DNA of 64,000 bases, from positions 1 to 64,000 of the forward strand of contig NZ_CP081183.1 of NCBI RefSeq assembly GCF_019693215.1, given 5' to 3'. Positions 40,959 through 49,916 of this stretch are shown piece after piece; positions within the stretch are counted from its first letter, which is position 1; every line of letters starts with the position of its first letter. This DNA comes from Salinarchaeum sp. IM2453 (GTDB lineage Archaea > Halobacteriota > Halobacteria > Halobacteriales > Salinarchaeaceae). Under the pieces are notes generated by a model. That model saw only the letters and a program-made list of their open reading frames with translations. It made no database searches and was not told the DNA's origin. Made by a program: the position numbers and the translations under genes.

Positions 40959-43052
40959 ATGAGTCAAGAGCCAGCCAAGACCATATGTCCATATTGCGGT
41001 GTGGGTTGCGGAATTGAGTTAGAGCCCACAGAGAATGGGTCAGATGTTAATTTGAGTGGATGGCAGGACAATCCCGTCAACGAAGGGGCACTTTGTATCA
41101 AAGGGATGTCAGCAGATGATATTGTAACACATGAAGATCGATTGACGACGCCTCTAATTAAAGAAGACGGCGAGTTCCGCGAAGCGAGCTGGGACGAAGC
41201 AATTGACCGTGTGGTCTCAGAGATGGAACGAATTACTGACGAGCACGGAGCAGATGCCTTGGGCTTTTTCGCATCGTCACAGCTGACAAATGAAGAAAAT
41301 TATGTCTATCAAAAGCTAGCTCGTCAGCTTGGAACAAACAATGTCGACAACTGTGCTCGGCTTTGCCATGCATCGACTGTTGTGGCACTCGGAGAAGGCT
41401 TTGGGATGGGTGCAATGACCAACAGCATGGAAGATCTAGAAGAGTCGTCTGATGTGTACTGGATTCAGGGCTCAAACCCTGCTGAAAATCACCCAGTAGC
41501 GTATAATAACTATTTCAAGCAAGCTGCAAGTGACGGCACATTTGTAATTCAGGTTGACCCTCATGAGAATAAACTATCACGAGATGCTGACCTTCACATC
41601 CAGCATAAGCCAGGAACAGACATTCCGCTGTTAAATGCAGTTCTGAAAACCATTCTCGAAGAAGATCTATACGACGAGGAGTTTATCGAAAGCCGAACGG
41701 AAGGATTCGAAGAGCTACAAGAACGGCTTGCTGACTTTGACAAAGAAGAGGCCGCAGAAATCGCTGAGGTTGATCTTGAAGATATCGAAACAGCAGCTCG
41801 CAAATTTGCTGAAGCCAGCAACGGAGCAATCTTTACTGGAATGGGTATGAGCCAGCACCGCTGTGGTGTTGACAATGTGCAGAACCTGATTAACTTATCT
41901 CTTGCAACAGGGCAAGTCGGTCGACCTGGTACAGGAGTAAACCCACTACGAGGGCAGAACAATGTACAAGGTGCGAGTGATGTTGGTGGGCTCCCGAGCG
42001 TACTGCCTGGGTATCGGCCGGTGGATGACAAAGAAGAGCGCGAAGCTGTCGAAGAGATTTGGGGCTTTGAAATCCCAGAGGAGCCAGGACTGACACATGT
42101 CGAGGTTGCACACGGAGCAGGTGAAGATGTCTTTGGTGCCTACGTGCTTGGGGAAAATCCCGTACGAAGTGAGCCAAACAGTGATCGAATTGAAGAAGGA
42201 TTTAATGAGATGGAATTTGTTGTCGCACAGGATATATTTATGACAGAAACTGCCGAACTCGCCGATGTTGTTCTTCCGGCGACGTCTTGGGCAGAATCTC
42301 ACGGCACGGTAACGAATACGGATCGTCGCGTGCAATTAATGCGACCAGCAACAAAGGTTCACGAGAATACTCGCCAAGACTTCGACATCCTTGTTGAGAT
42401 CGGGTCGCGATTGTTTGACTCGGGATGGGACTATGATAGTCCAGAAGACGCCTTCGAAGAGCTTCGAGAGGTTGCACCGATATATCGAGGAATAACATGG
42501 GACCGAATCGGAGAAGAAGGTGTGCAATGGCCATGCTATAGTGAAGAAGATGAAGGCGAGTTATACCTTTATGAGGATGAGTTTGAGACCGAGAATGGGT
42601 TGGGTAAGTTCCGAGCAGTGGACCATATTGAACCAGATGAGACACCATCAGAAGAGTATCCATTCGTACTGACAACAGCACGAATTGAGCAGCATTTCAA
42701 TACAGGATCGATGAGTACACGGTCAGATATGCTCAATCGTGTTGCACCAGAAAACTTCGTACATATTCATCCAAACGACGCAGAGGACCAAGGTATCGAA
42801 GATGGTGACATGGTCGTGCTCTCTTCACCACGTGGAGAGGTCGAGCTGAAAGCAGAGGTTACAGATGAGACAAAGCAAGGAGTACTCTGGTCAACGTTCC
42901 ACTTCCCAGATGCACCAATCAACCGAATCACAAATGATGCGTTGGATCCGAAAGCAAAGATCCCAGAATTCAAGGCAGCCTCAGCCAATGCTGGCGAAGT
43001 CGGAGTTGACATCGAAAAAGTGGGCTCAGAGGCAGAGCCAGCCGACGACTAG
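40959..43052 (+). CDS. fdhA: Formate dehydrogenase-type molybdopterin enzyme
   Basis: A 697-residue cytoplasmic molybdoenzyme with the 4Fe-4S cluster cysteines at 10, 13, 17 and 46 and the metal ligand Cys136 in NCARLCHAST, the FDH signature. GMGMSQHRCGVDNVQNLINL and NPLRGQNNVQGASDVGGLP are further FDH/assimilatory-nitrate-reductase blocks. There is no Tat signal, and no beta subunit or diaphorase gene is adjacent, so the electron acceptor is unknown, perhaps ferredoxin. It is convergent with formate-THF ligase, which fits a role in balancing formate. An assimilatory nitrate reductase is less likely because of the NCARLCH motif. Confidence 0.88.
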   Translation: MSQEPAKTICPYCGVGCGIELEPTENGSDVNLSGWQDNPVNEGALCIKGMSADDIVTHEDRLTTPLIKEDGEFREASWDEAIDRVVSEMERITDEHGADALGFFASSQLTNEENYVYQKLARQLGTNNVDNCARLCHASTVVALGEGFGMGAMTNSMEDLEESSDVYWIQGSNPAENHPVAYNNYFKQAASDGTFVIQVDPHENKLSRDADLHIQHKPGTDIPLLNAVLKTILEEDLYDEEFIESRTEGFEELQERLADFDKEEAAEIAEVDLEDIETAARKFAEASNGAIFTGMGMSQHRCGVDNVQNLINLSLATGQVGRPGTGVNPLRGQNNVQGASDVGGLPSVLPGYRPVDDKEEREAVEEIWGFEIPEEPGLTHVEVAHGAGEDVFGAYVLGENPVRSEPNSDRIEEGFNEMEFVVAQDIFMTETAELADVVLPATSWAESHGTVTNTDRRVQLMRPATKVHENTRQDFDILVEIGSRLFDSGWDYDSPEDAFEELREVAPIYRGITWDRIGEEGVQWPCYSEEDEGELYLYEDEFETENGLGKFRAVDHIEPDETPSEEYPFVLTTARIEQHFNTGSMSTRSDMLNRVAPENFVHIHPNDAEDQGIEDGDMVVLSSPRGEVELKAEVTDETKQGVLWSTFHFPDAPINRITNDALDPKAKIPEFKAASANAGEVGVDIEKVGSEAEPADD

Positions 43053-43204
43053 CTGAGCTAGCACTCATCCAAGCAGTTCTGCAGACACTACATTCTTGAT
43101 TGATCAGAGTAGGAGCGTCTCAGATATCCCAAAATCAATCCGTTTTGTTGTTATTCTTCCTCCAGTCAAAGCCCTGATGGTTGATTTCGTTGCCACCGCA
43201 AACG

Positions 43205-43229
43205 GCCGCTGCTTGAGTCCGTCAGCGGC
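43205..43229. terminator. Hairpin between convergent fdhA and fhs
   Basis: GCCGCTG, an 11-base loop, CAGCGGC: a perfect seven-base stem in the 225-base gap between two convergent genes. It could end transcription from either side or be a relic of an element end. The rest of the gap has nothing recognisable. Confidence 0.35.
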
Positions 43230-43277
43230 TATTGACGTGTATCAGTAATAATAAAAGAAGAGAGTAGCTGGGCTGAT

Positions 43278-44987
43278 TTAGAACAGTCCTGAGATATTGC
43301 CCTCAGAGTCGATGTCCATGTCAGCTGCTGCAGGTCGGGCTGGGAGTCCAGGCATTACCATGACGTCACCAGTTAGGACAACAAGGAACCCGGCTCCGGC
43401 GGATGGGTATACCTCACGGATATCAAGTTCCCATCCTTCTGGCGCACCCTTCTTACTTGGATCATCGCTGAACGAGTGGAAAGTCTTCGACATCACGATT
43501 GGGATATCGTCAAGTTCGAGCTCCTCCATCCGTTCGATGTCGTCTTCTGCCCCACTGGAATAGTTGACATCTTCAGCGCCGTAGATTTCGGTAGCAACAG
43601 TTTCGATTTTCTCTTTGATTGAATCCTCAGTGTCGTATAGATGCTGGAAGTCTGTCGGCTGGTTCTCGGCAGCATCCATAACCTCTTCTGCAAGGTCAAC
43701 ACCACCTTCGCCACCGTTTGCAAAGACTTCAGAAACAGCAACGTTGACACCAAGGTCCTCACGGCAATGCTCAACAACCGCCTCAATCTCCTCGTCAGTA
43801 TCAAATGGGAAGCGATTGATTGCAACCACGACTGGCGAACCGAATTTCTGTAGATTCTCAATGTGCTGGTCAAGGTTTTCAAGTCCAGCCTTAACAGCCT
43901 CGACGTCTTCCTCTTCAAGGGCATCTGTGTCAGCTGGCCACATATCTTTGCCGTGGTACTTCAGAGCGCGGCAAGATGAAACGATAACCGTTGCATCTGG
44001 TTCCATATCACCAAACCGGCAGACAACGTTCATGAATTTCTCAGCCCCAAGGTCAGATCCGAACCCTGCTTCTGTAACAACCCAATCAGCCATTCCAAAT
44101 GCAGCTTCATCAGCGATGAGTGAGTTTGTTCCGTGCGCAATGTTAGCGAACGGGCCAGCGTGAATCAGTGCCGGTGTGCCCTCGATGGTCTGGACAACAT
44201 TTGGTTGCAGTGCATCTCGGAGAAGCATTGCCACAGGACCAGTAGCTTCAATATCATCAGCAGTAACCGGGTTGTTATCCTCATCATACGCGACAATAAT
44301 ACGACCAACACGGTCTTTGAGATCTTCAATGCTGTCAGCAAGTGCCAGAACAGCCATCAGTTCGGAAGCGGCAGTGAGCATGAATCCATCTTCACGAGTT
44401 ACACCATTCGTTGAGCCACCGAGGCCAACGACGGTCTCTCGTAGGGCACGATCGTTCATGTCAAGCGCACGCTTCCACTCGATCATAGTTGAGTCAATGT
44501 TCAGCTCATTGCCCTTGGAGATATGAGCATCAAGCATTGCTGCAATCAGGTTATGAGCAGAGGTCAATGCATGCAGATCGCCGGTGAAGTGGAGGTTAAT
44601 ATCCTCCATTGGGAGGACCTGTGAGTATCCTCCACCAGCTGCCCCACCTTTGACGCCAAACACTGGACCGAGCGAAGGTTCACGGATTGCACAGACGGCA
44701 CTTTCATCAAGATGATTAAGTGCCTGGCTAAGACCAACAGTCGTAACGGTCTTTCCTTCTCCAAGCGGAGTCGGCGTCATCCCTGTGACAAGGACCAGAT
44801 TCTCATCACCAGTAGTATCCTCTTCTTTGAGTCGGTTGACAGCGTCAAGTGAAAGTTTGGCTTTATAATCACCATACAGTTCAAGGTCGTCGGCATCGAC
44901 GCCGTACGGTTCTACAATGTCTTCAATCGGGTCAAGATCTACCGACTGTGCGATTTCGTAGTCGGTTGGAAAGCCATCATCTGACAT
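43278..44987 (-). CDS. fhs: Formate-tetrahydrofolate ligase
   Basis: A 569-residue Fhs that makes 10-formyl-THF from formate, ATP and THF. The P-loop is TPTPLGEGKTVTTVGL (about 70-85), with GGAAGGGYSQVLPMEDINLH, the FTGDLHALTSAHNL substrate block and GFGSDLGAEKFMNV. The start ATG at 44987 is well placed. Not every archaeon has this gene; haloarchaea use folate for C1 transfer. With the neighbouring formate dehydrogenase, DHFR and DHPS-like genes it forms a C1/folate neighbourhood. Confidence 0.95.
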   Translation of the reverse strand: MSDDGFPTDYEIAQSVDLDPIEDIVEPYGVDADDLELYGDYKAKLSLDAVNRLKEEDTTGDENLVLVTGMTPTPLGEGKTVTTVGLSQALNHLDESAVCAIREPSLGPVFGVKGGAAGGGYSQVLPMEDINLHFTGDLHALTSAHNLIAAMLDAHISKGNELNIDSTMIEWKRALDMNDRALRETVVGLGGSTNGVTREDGFMLTAASELMAVLALADSIEDLKDRVGRIIVAYDEDNNPVTADDIEATGPVAMLLRDALQPNVVQTIEGTPALIHAGPFANIAHGTNSLIADEAAFGMADWVVTEAGFGSDLGAEKFMNVVCRFGDMEPDATVIVSSCRALKYHGKDMWPADTDALEEEDVEAVKAGLENLDQHIENLQKFGSPVVVAINRFPFDTDEEIEAVVEHCREDLGVNVAVSEVFANGGEGGVDLAEEVMDAAENQPTDFQHLYDTEDSIKEKIETVATEIYGAEDVNYSSGAEDDIERMEELELDDIPIVMSKTFHSFSDDPSKKGAPEGWELDIREVYPSAGAGFLVVLTGDVMVMPGLPARPAAADMDIDSEGNISGLF

Positions 44988-45348
44988 GGCAGTATCGTTG
45001 TTCCAATCATGTGTATATATTAAAAAACTTGTGGAACTACCTCACAGACATCCGGAAATGCGGCAAATATAGCATACATATCAGTGTACCGTATGGTTCT
45101 CAGGGGAAAGATAGTACGCACAATAGGACATATATGAAACTATAAGGAATAAGAAACATGGAGTGACATCAAATCGAGTACTCACTGTACACTAGTTTAA
45201 TAATATTCTGGTAAATTAAATTTTGTATAGTCAACAGTGACAGTGAGCGTGATTTGAATAACATCTGTTCAATTCACGTCGAAATATTTGCCGTTACTGT
45301 GTTTCCGACAACAACACAAACAAGTAGGTACAGTGTCAATGGAATTCT
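44988..45348. other. 361-base divergent intergenic region
   Basis: AT-rich upstream region of both fhs (minus) and pdxS (plus). Several TATA-like stretches occur (ATATATTA near 45015 for fhs, AAATATTT near 45282 for pdxS), but none is decisive. I see no ORF, hairpin or element relic here. Confidence 0.5.
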
Positions 45349-46257
45349 ATGTCTGAGGAGACAGACTTAGAAGAACTGAAGCAAGGAACCGAGCTCGTAA
45401 AGCGCGGATTTGCGCGTATGCAGAAAGGCGGTGTAATTATGGACGTTGTCAACCGGGAGCAGGCCCGGATTGCTGAGGATGCTGGTGCAGTAGCTGTGAT
45501 GGCTCTGGAAGCTGTCCCGGCAGATATCCGCAAGCGTGGAGGGGTTGCTCGGATGCCAGACCCAGCTGAGGTCGAAGGGATTATTGATGAAGTTTCAATT
45601 CCGGTAATGGGTAAATCCCGGATTGGCCATACAAAGGAAGCTGAGATCTTGGAGTCCCTTGGTGTCGATATGATTGACGAATCAGAAGTTCTCACCCCTG
45701 CCGATGATCGCTACCACATCGAGAAGAACGAATTCACATCACCATTTGTTTGCGGGGCTCGAAACCTACCAGAAGCCCTCCGTCGGATTAACGAAGGGGC
45801 AGCAATGATCCGAACAAAGGGTGAAGCAGGCACAGGCGATGTTAATCAGGCTGTGCACCATCAGCGGAACATCAAAGGCGATATTCGAAAAGTCAAGGGG
45901 ATGTCACATGAAGAACGAGAGCGCTGGGCCCGTGAGAACGAAGCTCCTGCACACTTAGTTCATGAGACAGCTGAACTTGAACGACTGCCAGTCGTTAACT
46001 TCGCTGCCGGCGGGATTGCAACGCCAGCAGATGCAGCACTCATGATGCATCACGGATGTGACGGAATCTTTGTTGGATCCGGAATCTTCGGTGCAGAGAA
46101 CCCAGAAGCGATGGGTAAGGCTATTGTTGAAGCTGTAAATAACTGGGATGACCCAGATGCGCTTGCCGATATTACAAAGGGTATTGGCAAGGGAATGCAG
46201 GGTGACGCAAACGTTGATTTACCGGAAGAAGAGAAACTACAAGGCCGGGGCGTATAA
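45349..46257 (+). CDS. pdxS: Pyridoxal 5-phosphate synthase, lyase subunit
   Basis: A 302-residue PdxS. It condenses ribose 5-phosphate, glyceraldehyde 3-phosphate and ammonia to PLP with the glutaminase PdxT, which is not in this window. [36 protein letters not shown] (with the Schiff-base lysine region), [16 protein letters not shown] and the phosphate loop [19 protein letters not shown] are all present. Length is normal for the family. Confidence 0.96.
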   Translation: MSEETDLEELKQGTELVKRGFARMQKGGVIMDVVNREQARIAEDAGAVAVMALEAVPADIRKRGGVARMPDPAEVEGIIDEVSIPVMGKSRIGHTKEAEILESLGVDMIDESEVLTPADDRYHIEKNEFTSPFVCGARNLPEALRRINEGAAMIRTKGEAGTGDVNQAVHHQRNIKGDIRKVKGMSHEERERWARENEAPAHLVHETAELERLPVVNFAAGGIATPADAALMMHHGCDGIFVGSGIFGAENPEAMGKAIVEAVNNWDDPDALADITKGIGKGMQGDANVDLPEEEKLQGRGV

Positions 46258-46360
46258 TCTGTCTCCCATCGTTTTTGAATAATAGCGGAGCTGTCCAGCA
46301 CTGAATGAACACACCGTTTTGTGTTCAGGTCAAAGCTCAAATTGGGACAGTGTCCTGTGA

Positions 46361-46600
46361 GTGAAGTACCTCGGGGTCAAGCCCCGAGGCTTCGCCGTCT
46401 TGGGACCACACCGCACCCGCAGGCGAATGTAATTCCTCCCGACCTTCTCCGTGAGGAGTCGGCTGGAATTCACACCCGAACACTCGTTGTGTCCGTGGGA
46501 GTCGGCGGCTCCACCACCGCCCGACAACTCCTGTCTCACCCACCATAACGGCGGGGTCTTGAGAGGAGTCGCAGTTCCAATCCAACGGCCAGCGAAGGAA
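46361..46600 (-). mobile_element. tnpB-less IS1341 right end, omega-RNA-like locus, family I
   Basis: On the minus strand this region matches the 3-prime part of haloarchaeal IS1341 elements: a frame reading SSQDPAVMVGETG and KPRGLTPRYFTH-like text in overlapping frames, a strong stem at 46431-46470 (AATTCC and CCGAC pairing with GTCGG and GGAATT) and a terminal hairpin CCTCGGGG-TCAAG-CCCCGAGG at 46369-46389, then TACTTCAC. No tnpB precedes it; the element is cut down to the part that would give the guide-RNA scaffold. Its composition is GC-rich against AT-rich surroundings. Confidence 0.6.
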
Positions 46601-46645
46601 ATGAGGTCTTCATTTCCATACGTTGATCAGTTTGTTTCTGGCCGT
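46581..46645 (-). repeat. Nested stem-loop adjoining the omega-RNA-like locus
   Basis: CAACGGCCAG (46581-46590) pairs perfectly with CTGGCCGTTG (46636-46645) and encloses the perfect hairpin GGAAATGA-GGTCT-TCATTTCC at 46595-46615. The plan (outer stem, inner GGAAAT hairpin) resembles structured repeat B just beyond it. Confidence 0.55.
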
Positions 46646-46703
46646 TGTCAGTGTATTATAGCTTGAAAATCTTAGATTTGTATAATATTTCGACGGCATT
46701 CAC

Positions 46704-46801
46704 CCTCGGGGTCAAGTGGTTCGAGACGCAAAGCGTCTCGTCATCATGGAAATCTCCGATTTCCAAACGACCCCGAGACACTCTGCCTGCTATCTCTGTA
46801 G
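46704..46801 (-). repeat. Structured dispersed repeat, copy B
   Basis: Outer stem CTCGGGGTC (46705-46713) with GACCCCGAG (46769-46777) encloses two perfect hairpins: CGAGACGC-AAA-GCGTCTCG at 46722-46740 and GGAAATC-TCC-GATTTCC at 46748-46764, so it folds as a three-way junction. The tail CTCTGCCTGCTATCTCTGTAG follows. On the minus strand the element ends in CTTGACCCCGAGGGTG, a family I end. Copy A is at 10946-11043. The full gap 46258-46904 holds this block, the nested stem and the omega-RNA-like locus; nothing else is recognised. Confidence 0.6.
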
Positions 46802-46904
46802 AGTATGGAACAAACGTGGCCGTGTTAAATAACTGGGTGCTGAATTTTAGGACATAATGACCACACAATGAGAGATAGGCCGTAGTTGCGCAATTCTTTG
46901 TTGG

Positions 46905-47789
46905 TCAATCAAGGACCTCAACGCCATGTCCGATCCGGGTTTGATATGCACGACAGTCGATGGATTGTTGATCAAACGCTTCAACCATTGCTGATGCAAC
47001 ATCACGCTGGCGTCCAGGATAACACGTGGCGATTACACTTGGACCAGCCCCACTGACAGTTACTCCTGTTGCCCCCGCTTCTTGAGCAGCGACAGAAACA
47101 ACATCAAACCCGTCAATAAGATCAGCCCGTGCAGGTGTTACGACAGGGTCATGCATTCCTTTCCCGACAAGGATTGGGTCGTTTTGAAACATACCAGCAA
47201 CAAGCGTTGCTGCATGGCGAATAGTCGTAACCGTATCTGTAAGCTCTGCCGTCTCCGGTACTACATTACGTGCATCCTTTGTAGAAACAACGATTTCGGG
47301 GAGACACACAACAATTGGCAACGATGTATTAACATGAGTTGTACCAAGGTCATCCCCACCGGCAATGGTGAATCCACCAAGCAATGCTGGAGCAACATTG
47401 TCTTCATGGGCCTCACCTGAAACCAGAGCCTCACCCTCCGCTGCAATTGGGATCAAATCAGAACGCGAATATCCAAGATCATATAACTCATTAAGCGCAA
47501 CCGCAGCGCCAGCCGCGCTAGCTGCGGATGATCCAAGGCCAGAAGCGGGTCGCACTCCTTTGTCAATATGAATGTGCGCGGGCGCATCAAGGGCCTTAGC
47601 AACAGCACCAACTGTATTCTTCTCGGGATCCTCAGGAATGTATCGGCTACCTACGCCAGTGACCTCAATTGTAGTCTGTTCGGCGGGTTCAACAGTAATA
47701 TAGTCGTTCGGACGGTCCAGCGCTATGCCAAAGACATCAAAGCCACTTCCAAGATTAGCGCTTGTCGCTGGGGCCCGAACTGTGACCAT
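46905..47789 (-). CDS. thrB: Homoserine kinase
   Basis: A 294-residue GHMP kinase from the ATG at 47789, which starts at the conserved VRAPATSANLGSGFDVFG. The ATP loop is RPASGLGSSAASAAGAAVAL and GVTVSGAGPSVIATC is the third GHMP motif. Phosphorylates homoserine on the way to threonine. Monocistronic; faces away from the oxidoreductase gene that starts 150 bases further on. Confidence 0.94.
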   Translation of the reverse strand: MVTVRAPATSANLGSGFDVFGIALDRPNDYITVEPAEQTTIEVTGVGSRYIPEDPEKNTVGAVAKALDAPAHIHIDKGVRPASGLGSSAASAAGAAVALNELYDLGYSRSDLIPIAAEGEALVSGEAHEDNVAPALLGGFTIAGGDDLGTTHVNTSLPIVVCLPEIVVSTKDARNVVPETAELTDTVTTIRHAATLVAGMFQNDPILVGKGMHDPVVTPARADLIDGFDVVSVAAQEAGATGVTVSGAGPSVIATCYPGRQRDVASAMVEAFDQQSIDCRAYQTRIGHGVEVLD

Positions 47790-47938
47790 ACAGGTATGGA
47801 AGATAAGCGGGTGCAAAAAGCCAGCGGTCTCGATGATGATTTTGTTTAGGAATTTCAGTGCATGTCATGCAAAGACGGCAATAATATCCGAAATGTGAGA
47901 TAGTAATATCAATACTACTCAAAGACATTTGAACTGGT

Positions 47939-49177
47939 ATGAAGTCATATGTCATTATTGGCGATGGTATCGCAGGGAGTACCGCTGCAGAAACACTCCG
48001 TGAACGACAGCCAGATGCAGATATTACAATCGTAACGGATGAAGGCGAGGCCCTGTACAATCGAATTCTAATTAAGGAACATGCTAAAGGAAAACTGCCG
48101 GAAGTGCCGATTTCAATTCATGAAGAAGACTGGTATGAAGAGCGCGATATTAATCTGGAAATAAATACACTGGTCGTTGATGTAGATGTGGATGAGCACG
48201 TAGTACGAACCCATGACGGAGAAACACTCGAATACGACAAGTTGCTCATTGCCAGTGGGGGTACACCAACAAACTTGCCGGTAGAAAATGCAGACGCTGA
48301 TGGCATTCATCACTTCTGGACATTCGAAGATGCACGAGAAATCAAGCAACACGCTGAAGAATCTGAAGAGGCGGTTGTAGTCGGGGCAGGATTGATTGGA
48401 GTAGATCTTGCAGGTGTCTGTGGAGCACAGGGTCTGGACTCAAAATACCTGATGCGAGGTAAATGCTGGTGGCGATATGCATTAAGCCAAGAGGGTGCCG
48501 AAATCGTACACGAAGGACTTCGCGACATTGGTGTTGAACCGGTGTTCGAAAGTGGCGTTGATCACTTCGAAGTTGATGAAGGTGGCCACGTAACAGCGGC
48601 GGTTGATCCGAATGGCGAGCGCTTTGACTGTGACATGGTTGGAGTTGGCATTGGTCTTGACTATAACACAGAGTTCATGCAGGGCACTGGACTTGAGACA
48701 GACAATGGCATTGTTGTCGACGAATACATGCAGACAAACCTTGAGGATGTATATGCTGCAGGTGATGTGACGACATTCTACGATACGATCACAGGCACAT
48801 ACGAAAAGAACGGATCTTGGGATTCTGCAAAGGAGCAGGGCAAAATTGTTGGAATCAATATGGCTGAAGATGACCAAGCAGAAGAGTTCCGAATGGTTTC
48901 AACTTATTCTGTTACACACTTTGATTTCCCATTCCTTTCGATTGGTCATCCGACAGAGGGTGAAGAGTATTTAGAAGAATTCTATGACGATCAAGTCTGG
49001 CGACGACTGGCACTTAAGGATGGGAAAATCATCGGCGCAGTGCTGATTGGCGATCTTGCACCACAGAACGCTATTAAGACACTAATAGATGAAGAAGTTG
49101 ATATTCGAGGTAAAGAGGATGCTGTACTCGCTGAATCACTTGATGTAAGCGAAGTTGCACCGTCGTTAGAACAGTAA
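47939..49177 (+). CDS. NAD(P)/FAD-dependent pyridine nucleotide-disulfide-type oxidoreductase
   Basis: A 412-residue flavoprotein. YVIIGDGIAGSTAAETLRE is the FAD fold, EEAVVVGAGLIGVDLAGV the NAD(P) fold and VYAAGDVTTFYD the second FAD contact. It resembles the NirB/rubredoxin-reductase branch, lacks a redox-active CxxC pair, and is known in haloarchaea as a conserved single-copy type of unassigned substrate. The segment between the NAD fold and the next strand (SKYLMRGKCWWRYALSQEGA) is unusual for the family. The DUF7124-like gene begins 26 bases downstream. Confidence 0.85.
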   Translation: MKSYVIIGDGIAGSTAAETLRERQPDADITIVTDEGEALYNRILIKEHAKGKLPEVPISIHEEDWYEERDINLEINTLVVDVDVDEHVVRTHDGETLEYDKLLIASGGTPTNLPVENADADGIHHFWTFEDAREIKQHAEESEEAVVVGAGLIGVDLAGVCGAQGLDSKYLMRGKCWWRYALSQEGAEIVHEGLRDIGVEPVFESGVDHFEVDEGGHVTAAVDPNGERFDCDMVGVGIGLDYNTEFMQGTGLETDNGIVVDEYMQTNLEDVYAAGDVTTFYDTITGTYEKNGSWDSAKEQGKIVGINMAEDDQAEEFRMVSTYSVTHFDFPFLSIGHPTEGEEYLEEFYDDQVWRRLALKDGKIIGAVLIGDLAPQNAIKTLIDEEVDIRGKEDAVLAESLDVSEVAPSLEQ

Positions 49178-49203
49178 GTCTCCAGCAATTACGTGTTTCT
49201 ACA

Positions 49204-49617
49204 ATGGACACCGACAACAGTGACATGACACTGGCGTTTGAGCTAGCTGCTGCTAAACAACTTGCATCTCCAAAGACAGCAATTGAGGATGCACAAACAT
49301 GGAGTAAATACCTCGGGATTGTATCTGATCGTCCAACGTACGTTGTTACGAATTACGCCCGCAAGCACCAAATTGATCAGGACTTCTTCTCCGGTCCTCG
49401 AGATAAATACGAGAGTTTATCAAATATCAAATCTCAATTCGGATCTGATCGGTACGTGTTTCTTGGAACAGACCCAGAAGATCAGGACGATATCGAGAGT
49501 ATCGGATGGGAATTTCTGCCAATTGAAGAAGCTGCAGATGCTGCTGGATGGAAACTCACGGAGGAAGAGACAAATGGTTCAACCGATAGAACGGTTGAGC
49601 ACAGTGACTGGCCGTAA
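49204..49617 (+). CDS. DUF7124-like haloarchaeal protein
   Basis: A 137-residue acidic protein starting with MTLAFELAAAKQLASPKTAI and containing WSKYLGIVSDRPTYVVTNYA and a VFLGTDPEDQDDIE segment. It resembles the haloarchaeal DUF7124 family by memory of its N-terminus. No catalytic motif is seen; function unknown. Its close position behind the flavoprotein suggests a shared transcript. The following 299 bases contain no recognisable feature. Confidence 0.65.
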   Translation: MDTDNSDMTLAFELAAAKQLASPKTAIEDAQTWSKYLGIVSDRPTYVVTNYARKHQIDQDFFSGPRDKYESLSNIKSQFGSDRYVFLGTDPEDQDDIESIGWEFLPIEEAADAAGWKLTEEETNGSTDRTVEHSDWP

Positions 49618-49916
49618 TTTATTATTTATTGCGGATGTGATTTCGGTATTTAGTTCGAAACGAGCAATACGTCCGTTCTATATGCAACTATCTATCGAAT
49701 AGTATACAAATCTTACATTTTCAATGGCTGATAAGACAGTCACCAAATCAAAGATAGAGCCTATGAAACGACCGTGCCAACTCACCGAAATTTTTGTCAC
49801 AGATTGATAGAGAATCAATTGGATTATCGAGATTTTTGACCGCCGGAACTGATCGATTAACAAGAGCGAGTCATTCATAATGTGTTTCAAACGCAGGATC
49901 AAATATTCATGACACC

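Noticed and set aside
43205-43229. CRISPR-like or element-end reading of the GCCGCTG hairpin
   Set aside because: Single hairpin without repeats or a matching border; a terminator between convergent genes is simpler.
46337-46585. Minus frame of 82 codons as a separate gene
   Set aside because: Its text resembles the tail of TnpB proteins and it overlaps other frames and strong stems; it is better read as part of a mobile-element right end than as a gene.
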